From: Clostridia bacterium
GTDB lineage: Bacteria > Bacillota > Clostridia > Christensenellales > Christensenellaceae
NCBI GenBank assembly: GCA_017439085.1
Contig: JAFRTU010000015.1
Coordinates: 124,001-188,000 of the forward strand
DNA length: 64,000 nucleotides
Reading direction: 5' to 3'
A program made the position numbers and the translations under genes. Of the stretch, positions 58,393 through 64,000 are shown piece by piece. The notes under the pieces are model-generated. The model searched no databases, had not been told where the DNA came from, and was given only the letters and a program-made list of their open reading frames with translations. Position 1 is the first letter of the stretch. Each line of letters begins with the position of its first letter.

Positions 58393-59553
58393 TCAGATCT
58401 CCAGTCTGTCCTTTACTGCATCTTCAAGCTCTTCAAGTCTGCACTTAAAGGAGCCCTGTGAGAAAAATGCGTCCTTTCCTCCGCCTCTGCCGGAGAGAAG
58501 GGAATTGAGCTCTGTCGTGAGATCCCTTATGTTTCCGTCTCTTTTTCCGAGACAGTATCTGTAGCCAGTATCATCATTTCCTCCGGCAACCAGGACGGTA
58601 CCTGTGGTCTTATCCATCAAGGCCACAGTGAGCTCTCTTATATAGTCGGGGTCATAAGTATCAGTTGCCATGAAAATGTCCTTTTCAGGATCCGCTGATG
58701 CTGCAAGAAAGCCTATGTTATCCCTGTTCAGACGTATTATCCTGTTTTTCAGGGAATCCCTGTCGTTCAGAAGAGTGCTCACCGCAGAGGAAGTTTCGAA
58801 CGGTTTTGCGGAGAGGAGTCTCGATACGGAACGATTTTCCATATATATCCTGTTAAGATAGTCGAAGGCGCGCTTTCCTGCCATCAGCTCGATCCTGACT
58901 CCGCTTCTCACTTTCGACAGGTTGATGAGCTTTATGAGGCCGATCTCTCCGGTCCTTAGAACATGAGTCCCGCAGCAGGCACATCTGTCAGCGTAGGGGA
59001 ACTCCACGATCCTGACCCGACCCGTAAGCTCCTTTTTGCTCCTGTAGTCGTCCTCTACGTCATCCTCACTGTCATAGAACCTGATCACCGGAGCGATGTC
59101 CCTGCGCACATATTCGTTTGCAAGGGTTTCAATGAGAAACACGTCCTCCTCCGTAAGCATTCCGTTGAAATCTATCTGCACCGTTTCAGCACCCATGTGG
59201 AAGCCCACGTTATCATAACCGAAACGGCGGTGTATGAGCCCGGAGACTATGTGCTCGGCGGAATGCTGTACCGTATAGTCCGTTCTTCTGTCATCGTCGA
59301 CCCGTCCCTCGACATAACTGCCCTCGCTGATTGGCTCCTCGAGATAATGGAGGATCCGGCCGTTCTTTTCATGGACTTCAAGGACTTTCTTCTTCGAGAG
59401 AGTACCTTTGTCCGAGGGCTGTCCGCCCCCCTCAGGATAGAAAGCAGTCCTGTCTAGTTCTGCAAAATAGTGTCCGTTCATCTCACCCGCAGAGATGACC
59501 TTTGCATAAAAAACTCTTAATGTGGGATCGGTTTCGAATAATCTTTCTGTCAT
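58393..59553 (-). CDS. Alanyl-tRNA editing protein, AlaX-L type
   Basis: Trans-acting deacylase that removes serine or glycine wrongly attached to tRNA-Ala. The 386-residue protein has DRTAFYPEGGGQPSD, the zinc motifs HSAEH and CACCGTH, and a C-terminal DHHA1-like part (SGRGGGKDAFFSQGSF). It is the long AlaX form without a synthetase domain. AGGAAGG precedes the ATG at 59553. The MocR-like gene follows on the same transcript. Confidence 0.92.
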   Translation of the reverse strand: MTERLFETDPTLRVFYAKVISAGEMNGHYFAELDRTAFYPEGGGQPSDKGTLSKKKVLEVHEKNGRILHYLEEPISEGSYVEGRVDDDRRTDYTVQHSAEHIVSGLIHRRFGYDNVGFHMGAETVQIDFNGMLTEEDVFLIETLANEYVRRDIAPVIRFYDSEDDVEDDYRSKKELTGRVRIVEFPYADRCACCGTHVLRTGEIGLIKLINLSKVRSGVRIELMAGKRAFDYLNRIYMENRSVSRLLSAKPFETSSAVSTLLNDRDSLKNRIIRLNRDNIGFLAASADPEKDIFMATDTYDPDYIRELTVALMDKTTGTVLVAGGNDDTGYRYCLGKRDGNIRDLTTELNSLLSGRGGGKDAFFSQGSFKCRLEELEDAVKDRLEI

Positions 59554-59634
59554 GGCATTTCACCTTCCTGTCAATGCAGATTATATCATAAGGAATTCAG
59601 CATATGACGTGTTTGGATTTTGCGGAAACGTGTA

Positions 59635-59643
59635 TGATATGAT
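59635..59643 (+). promoter_or_regulatory. Extended -10 promoter of the FAD oxidoreductase gene
   Basis: TGA-TATGAT, 27 bases before the start codon; TTGGAT 19 bases ahead is a poor -35. Confidence 0.4.
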
Positions 59644-59670
59644 GAATAATAAAGAAGGGAGAAGGATCCC

Positions 59671-60711
59671 ATGAGAGAAGATTATGACATCATAGTCATC
59701 GGGGCAGGTCCTGCCGCAGGAGTATTCACCGCAATGGCGGACAGCAGCCTCAGCATACTTAAAATAGACGGTTCAAGGGAAGGCGGGAAACCCTGCGGAG
59801 GGCTCCTTGCACCCCAGACGGTAAAGGCACTGAAGGACATCGGCTTGACCGTACCGGAAGAAGTCAGGGTCTCACCGGAAGTAAGATATATAAGGACGAT
59901 GGATATCGGTACCGGAAGGGAAAGAGATTATCCAAGGAACTACGTGAACGTTGACCGGGAGAGATTCGACAGATGGCTGAACACCCTTCACGGAGAGAAT
60001 ACATATGAACTCAAGGGAAGTGCCTTTGAGATATCGGAGAAGAACGGACTGTATTATGTGAAGGCAAGACTCGGGTGCGGGAATGAAGTCACCTTCACTG
60101 CGAGATACGTTATAGGAGCAGACGGAGCAGGCGGCATTACCAGGAGATACCTTTACAAGGACGACACCATAAAGAGGTTCGTGGCGCTCCAGGAGTGGTA
60201 CAGACTGAACGAAAAGGACAGCGGTTTTGCCTGTGTGTTCCACACTCCCACGAGTCCCTCCTGTTCCTGGATATTCACCAAGGAAGACAGGATAGCATTC
60301 GGAGGCGCTTTCGAGGGAAAGGGCTCGAAGGAGGCTTTTTCTGAGCAGAAGAGGATACTCACGGAGAGATACGGGTATGATTTTTCAGAGAAGCTCTCAT
60401 ATGAAGGCTGTCAGGTGATGAGGCCTTTCAGGAAGAAGGACATCAGGGCAGGAGAAAACGGCATATTCCTCATAGGAGAGGCTGCCGGGCTCATAAGCCC
60501 GGTCACATTCGAGGGGATAAGCTTTGCAGTTAGATCCGGAGCGGCACTTGCTAAAGCGTTTACGAAAGCGGATATCAGAGAAACATATGAAAATGCAGTC
60601 GAGCCTTTAAGGGAAGAGATAATGAGAAAGAAAAAGAGATGGCCTTTCATGTACAGGCGTTTCCTAAGGAATCTGGTACTCATGTCAGGATATGGGGCAG
60701 TCAGAAAATGA
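59671..60711 (+). CDS. FAD-dependent oxidoreductase, geranylgeranyl-reductase-like
   Basis: A 346-residue flavoprotein. The N-terminal dinucleotide motif is IIVIGAGPAAGVF, followed by KPCGGLLAPQTVKAL; the FAD-binding aspartate block is YVIGADGAGGITRR and the C-terminal block is FLIGEAAGLISPVTFEGISF. This pattern fits the GGR/FixC-like group that reduces isoprenoid or quinone substrates, but the substrate here is not known. GGGAGAAGG precedes the ATG. Its stop codon lies inside its terminator hairpin. Confidence 0.82.
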   Translation: MREDYDIIVIGAGPAAGVFTAMADSSLSILKIDGSREGGKPCGGLLAPQTVKALKDIGLTVPEEVRVSPEVRYIRTMDIGTGRERDYPRNYVNVDRERFDRWLNTLHGENTYELKGSAFEISEKNGLYYVKARLGCGNEVTFTARYVIGADGAGGITRRYLYKDDTIKRFVALQEWYRLNEKDSGFACVFHTPTSPSCSWIFTKEDRIAFGGAFEGKGSKEAFSEQKRILTERYGYDFSEKLSYEGCQVMRPFRKKDIRAGENGIFLIGEAAGLISPVTFEGISFAVRSGAALAKAFTKADIRETYENAVEPLREEIMRKKKRWPFMYRRFLRNLVLMSGYGAVRK

Positions 60712-60724
60712 CTGCTCTTTTTAT
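60697..60724 (+). terminator. Terminator overlapping the end of the FAD oxidoreductase gene
   Basis: 7-bp stem GCAGTCA/TGACTGC enclosing GAAAA, followed by TCTTTTTAT. The right arm begins with the stop codon TGA. Confidence 0.78.
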
Positions 60725-60726
60725 AT

Positions 60727-60755
60727 TTGACATATACCCCCAGGGGGTATAAAAT
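60727..60755 (+). promoter_or_regulatory. Copper-responsive csoR promoter with CsoR operator
   Basis: TTGACA, 17-base spacer, TAAAAT. The spacer is almost wholly the perfect palindrome TATACCCCCAGGGGGTATA (60733-60751), which matches the known CsoR operator with its run of C and G. CsoR bound there would block RNA polymerase; copper releases it. Confidence 0.92.
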
Positions 60756-60779
60756 GAAGGTGCACGGAGGTATGATGAT

Positions 60780-61085
60780 ATGGAAAAGAAACATGACAAC
60801 GATCATACGATGCACAAGATAAGAGAGCCTGAAGAGAAGAAAGAACTCATACACAGGCTGAACAGGATAGAAGGACAGGTGAGAGGACTCAGGAACATGG
60901 TGGAGAACGACATCTACTGTACAGAGATACTCACCCAGACATCTGCTGTGATCGCCGCCCTCAACTCTTTCAACAGGGATCTGCTGGACAGACATGTACG
61001 CTCCTGTGTCGCTGATGACATAAGGGAAGGGAACCGTGAAAAAATGGACGAGCTTCTCGTTATGCTGAGAAAGCTCATGAAATAA
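60780..61085 (+). CDS. csoR: Copper-sensing transcriptional repressor CsoR
   Basis: A 101-residue all-helical DUF156 repressor. Copper ligands are in place: C47 (IYCTEIL), H72 and C76 (HVRSC). LIHRLNRIEGQVRGLRNMVE is the family core. GGAGG lies nine bases before ATG 60780. It is first in the operon with copA, behind the operator, so it represses itself and the pump. Confidence 0.95.
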   Translation: MEKKHDNDHTMHKIREPEEKKELIHRLNRIEGQVRGLRNMVENDIYCTEILTQTSAVIAALNSFNRDLLDRHVRSCVADDIREGNREKMDELLVMLRKLMK

Positions 61086-61094
61086 GGATGGGAT

Positions 61095-63623
61095 ATGAAA
61101 CAATATAACGTTACCGGGATGAGCTGTGCTGCATGCAGCGCCCGTGTCGAAAAGGCAGTCTCGAAGGTCGAGGGAGTCACCTCCTGTTCGGTAAGCCTTC
61201 TCACGAACTCCATGGGAGTCGAAGGGACTGCCGCAGATGAAGCCATAATAAAGGCAGTAGAGGATGCGGGATACGGAGCAAGTTTAAAGGGCAGGAAGAA
61301 TGAGACTTCCACAGCGGATGAGAGCCTTCTTGAAGACAGGGAGACGCCTAAGCTTAAGAGACGCCTTTTCGTTTCCCTTGGTTTTCTTGTCATCCTCATG
61401 TACGTGTCCATGGGACATAACATGTGGGGCTTTCCTCTGCCTTCGTTCCTGGAAAGGAATCCCCTGGCCATAGGACTTATACAGATGATACTCGCCGCCA
61501 CGGTCATGGTGATAAACCAGAAGTTCTTCACAAGCGGCTATAAGGCTCTTTTCAATGGGGCTCCGAACATGGATACCCTGGTGGCGATGGGCTCTTCCGC
61601 AGCCTTCGTCTACAGCGTATTTGCACTCTTCCTCATGACCGACAGCGCTGTGTCGGGGGATATGGAAAAAGCACATTCATATCTGCATGAATTCTACTTT
61701 GAATCGTCTGCGATGATCCTTACCCTCATAACGGTGGGCAAGATGCTGGAGGCAAGGGCAAAGGGCAGGACGACAAATGCACTTAAGGGACTCATGAAGC
61801 TCTCTCCAAAGACCGCAAGGGTCATGAGGAACGGAGAAGAAACGATCGTTCCCGTCGAGGAAGTCGTAAAGGGAGATATCTTCATAGTAAGACCGGGCGA
61901 CAGTATCCCGGTGGACGGCATAGTCATCGAGGGCTCCGGAGCCGTGAACGAATCCGCACTTACGGGAGAGAGCATCCCGGTCGACAAGGAAACAGGCGAC
62001 AGGGTATCCGCAGCAACGATAAACCAGTCAGGGTATCTGAAATGCGAAGCCGTGAGAGTAGGAGAGGATACGACACTCTCCCAGATCATTCAGATGGTAT
62101 CCGATGCCGCTGCCACTAAGGCTCCTGTAGCCAAGGTAGCAGACAAGGTGTCAGGCATATTCGTTCCGGTGGTGATATGCATCGCGGCAGTGACGCTCAC
62201 AGTATGGCTGCTTCTCGGAAAGAGCTTCGGGTTCTCGATAGCAAGGGCGATCTCAGTCCTCGTGATAAGCTGTCCGTGTGCTCTCGGACTCGCGACGCCC
62301 GTAGCCATAATGGTCGGAAACGGAAAGGGAGCAAACAACGGAATACTGTTCAAGACTGCCTCAGCGCTGGAGGAAACCGGCAAGGCGAGAATAATAGCAC
62401 TTGACAAGACCGGGACCATTACCGAAGGGACCCCGGTAGTCACCGACATATGCCCGGCTGAAGGGATAGGCGAAGAAGAACTTCTGAGGACAGCATACTC
62501 AGTGGAGAGGATGAGCGAACATCCCCTTGCAAGAGCGATAGTCGAAAAGGCAGAAGAAAAGGAACTGGAATACGATGAGGTGAGTAGCTTCTCCGCACTT
62601 CCAGGAAACGGTCTAATGGGGATCATTCACGGACAGGAACTGTTCGGAGGCAGCAGGAAGTTCATTTCCTCAAAGTGTGCCATAGGAGAGGAAGACGGGA
62701 AAAAGGCTGAGGAGCTGGCCGCCGAGGGGAAGACACCTCTGTTCTTCTCCCTCGGAGGAAGGTTCATGGGAATGATAGCCGTTGCCGATACTCTGAAGTC
62801 AGACAGCCCCGAGGCCATAGATGAACTCAGAAACATGGGCATCAGCGTGGTGATGCTCACTGGAGACAATGAACGGACTGCAAACGCCATAGGAAGATGC
62901 GCAGGAGTGGACGACGTGGTTGCGGGAGTTCTCCCCGATGGAAAGGAAGCCGTAGTGAGGGCTCTCATGGAGAGCGGAAAGACCGTTATGGTGGGAGACG
63001 GGATAAATGACGCACCCGCACTTACGAGAGCGGACGTTGGTATCGCTATAGGAGCAGGTACCGACGTGGCGATCGACGCCGCAGACATAGTCCTTATGAA
63101 GAGCTCCCTCAGGGATGTGGCAGCAGCGGTGAGACTTTCAAGGGCAACGCTCAGAAATATATATGAGAACCTGTTCTGGGCATTCATATACAATATTGTC
63201 TGTATCCCCATTGCGGCGGGAGCACTGATACCCTTCGGGATCACTCTGAACCCGATGCTCGGAGCAGCTGCCATGAGTCTTTCAAGCTTCTTCGTGGTAT
63301 CGAACGCATTAAGACTCAATCTGTTCAGGCTCTATGATGCCTCAAAGGACAAGGCACCTAAGAAGAGAACAGTTCTGAATATAGACAAAAAAGAATTTAC
63401 CGGAGGTAATGAGATGGAAAAGATAATGGAAGTAAAGGGCATGATGTGCATCCACTGCGAGGCAAGGGTCAAGAAGGCTCTCGAGAAGCTTGACGGAGTG
63501 ACAGAAGCTACGGCAAACCATGAGACCGGCAAGGTCGTGGTAAAGATGACCACCGACGTTCCCGCAGAAGTCTTGAAGAAAGCAGTCGAGGACCAGGACT
63601 ACGAAGTAGTATCCGTAAACTGA
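61095..63623 (+). CDS. copA: Copper-exporting P1B-type ATPase with N- and C-terminal HMA domains
   Basis: Pumps Cu(I) out of the cell. The 842-residue protein has an N-terminal metal-binding HMA domain (GMSCAAC, C11 and C14), eight membrane helices, the CPC ion motif (SCPCALGLATP), DKTGTITEG, TGES, HP in SEHPLA and MVGDGINDAPAL. Uncommonly, a second HMA domain sits at the very C-terminus (residues 774-842, GMMCIHC, C785 and C788), like an attached CopZ chaperone. It starts nine bases after csoR. Confidence 0.97.
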   Translation: MKQYNVTGMSCAACSARVEKAVSKVEGVTSCSVSLLTNSMGVEGTAADEAIIKAVEDAGYGASLKGRKNETSTADESLLEDRETPKLKRRLFVSLGFLVILMYVSMGHNMWGFPLPSFLERNPLAIGLIQMILAATVMVINQKFFTSGYKALFNGAPNMDTLVAMGSSAAFVYSVFALFLMTDSAVSGDMEKAHSYLHEFYFESSAMILTLITVGKMLEARAKGRTTNALKGLMKLSPKTARVMRNGEETIVPVEEVVKGDIFIVRPGDSIPVDGIVIEGSGAVNESALTGESIPVDKETGDRVSAATINQSGYLKCEAVRVGEDTTLSQIIQMVSDAAATKAPVAKVADKVSGIFVPVVICIAAVTLTVWLLLGKSFGFSIARAISVLVISCPCALGLATPVAIMVGNGKGANNGILFKTASALEETGKARIIALDKTGTITEGTPVVTDICPAEGIGEEELLRTAYSVERMSEHPLARAIVEKAEEKELEYDEVSSFSALPGNGLMGIIHGQELFGGSRKFISSKCAIGEEDGKKAEELAAEGKTPLFFSLGGRFMGMIAVADTLKSDSPEAIDELRNMGISVVMLTGDNERTANAIGRCAGVDDVVAGVLPDGKEAVVRALMESGKTVMVGDGINDAPALTRADVGIAIGAGTDVAIDAADIVLMKSSLRDVAAAVRLSRATLRNIYENLFWAFIYNIVCIPIAAGALIPFGITLNPMLGAAAMSLSSFFVVSNALRLNLFRLYDASKDKAPKKRTVLNIDKKEFTGGNEMEKIMEVKGMMCIHCEARVKKALEKLDGVTEATANHETGKVVVKMTTDVPAEVLKKAVEDQDYEVVSVN
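63402..63623 (+). other. Internal ribosome site and start for a free CopZ-like domain
   Basis: GGAGG at 63402-63406 lies seven bases before the in-frame ATG at 63414 inside copA. Initiation there would give a free 69-residue heavy-metal-binding protein MEKIMEVKGMMCIHC..., the size of CopZ. The spacing is as good as at the real gene starts in this window. Confidence 0.55.
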
Positions 63624-63638
63624 CGGAAGAGGCTGAAG

Positions 63639-63923
63639 ATGAAGCATTTTATCATCGTAAAGCTTAAGGACAAGGCCAGAGCAAAAGAGATCATCGCTCC
63701 CGTGAGAGAACTTTTCGAGGAGACCCTGTCCATAGAAGGGATCCATGGAGTCAAGGTGAGTGAATGCTGTATAGACAGACCGAACAGATATCACCTCATG
63801 ATAGTCATAGACATGGACAAAGAAGCTCTTGAGGCATATGACGTTTCAGAACCGCACAGGAAATGGAAGGAAATATACGGTGACCTCATAAGCGAGAAGA
63901 CGATATTCGACAACGAGGATTAA
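63639..63923 (+). CDS. Dabb (stress-responsive alpha/beta barrel) domain protein
   Basis: A 94-residue protein of the Dabb family: KHFIIVKLKDKARAKEI at the start and HLMIVIDMDKEALEAYDVSE in the middle are typical of this ferredoxin-like dimer fold. Function unknown; some relatives bind small molecules or heme-like ligands. It starts 15 bases after copA, so it may be part of the copper operon. Its stop overlaps that of a convergent gene. Confidence 0.82.
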   Translation: MKHFIIVKLKDKARAKEIIAPVRELFEETLSIEGIHGVKVSECCIDRPNRYHLMIVIDMDKEALEAYDVSEPHRKWKEIYGDLISEKTIFDNED

Positions 63924-64000
63924 AAGAGATTCTTAAAGCCGCCGAGGATGGAAGGGTCATAGAGGACCCGGCTGTCTTCCTCAGGGCAGTATGCAGCTTT
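63920..64000 (-). CDS. C-terminal end of a minus-strand gene (truncated by window edge)
   Basis: The minus strand from 64000 reads without a stop for 26 codons, ending YDPSILGGFKNLF and TAA at 63920-63922. Codon use looks like the neighbours. The fragment is too short to name. It would overlap the Dabb stop by a few bases, like the other convergent pairs in this window. Confidence 0.45.
   Translation of the reverse strand, partial: KAAYCPEEDSRVLYDPSILGGFKNLF

Overview
The window reads as chromosomal DNA of a low-to-mid GC Gram-positive anaerobe of the Clostridia (Bacillota). Evidence for this: a proline T-box leader, RNase J, YlbF, TmcAL, an mltG-U32 peptidase order like Bacillus yrrL/yrrN/yrrO, a Zn-ribbon L32, a rubredoxin fusion and a ferredoxin-type aldo/keto reductase, strong AGGAGG ribosome sites, TTGACA/TATAAT promoters and heavy AGA/AGG arginine codon use. 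An Anaerovoracaceae/Family XIII-like relative is only a guess. No transposase, integrase, prophage or CRISPR array was found.

Layout. 1-3.2 kb: 3' part of a CtpE-like P-type ATPase, an orphan hexulose-phosphate-synthase-like gene and a YgjP-type metallopeptidase, then a minus-strand tRNA-Leu. 3.4-10 kb: a tightly overlapping operon of ECF sigma factor, polA, coaE, lytic transglycosylase, lipoprotein solute-binding protein and GDPD. 10-12.6 kb: glpK and a DUF3810 metalloprotease on the minus strand. 12.7-22 kb: YfbR-like HD protein, T-box/proS, an exonuclease-like gene, an esterase, pyk, glyA, an LCP cell-wall ligase and a flavin reductase-rubredoxin fusion. 22-34.6 kb: aldo/keto reductase, zinc-ribbon protein, fructokinase, amino-acid ABC transporter plus M20 amidohydrolase, alpha-galactosidase, GH32 hydrolase, cca and a 2-hydroxyacid dehydrogenase. 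34.7-35.3 kb: a seven-tRNA cluster (Pro, Glu, CAT, Phe, Thr, Tyr, Leu). 35.4-37 kb: an AT-rich island of three small exported proteins on the minus strand. 37-38.4 kb: a BadF-type sugar kinase and a previously unlisted 29-residue membrane-peptide gene. 38.4-56.5 kb: dense housekeeping genes (miaB, alr, 5-FTHF cyclo-ligase, rsmD, coaD, patatin, tmcAL, ackA, yceD, rpmF, dCMP deaminase, rnj, ylbF, mltG, U32 peptidase, sirtuin, SDR, ABC-F, rnc). 56.7-57.3 kb: a second AT-rich patch with a gene split at a T9 run. 57.3-64 kb: a degenerate MocR-type regulator, AlaX editing protein, a FAD oxidoreductase, the copper operon csoR-copA and a Dabb protein; a minus-strand gene is cut by the right edge.

How it fits together. 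Sucrose, raffinose and melibiose-type sugars would be split by the GH36 and GH32 enzymes and the fructose phosphorylated by the PfkB kinase; pyruvate kinase and acetate kinase supply ATP downstream. The ABC transporter/M20 pair probably imports and hydrolyses an amidated amino acid. CsoR and CopA form a self-contained copper efflux switch with a textbook operator. The most unusual points are the 29-residue hydrophobic peptide gene with a complete expression unit, a recurrent AAACGATA word just downstream of several -10 boxes, a CopA with a C-terminal CopZ-like domain that has its own internal ribosome site, a MocR regulator lacking its PLP lysine, and SHMT with Asn in place of the His before the PLP lysine.
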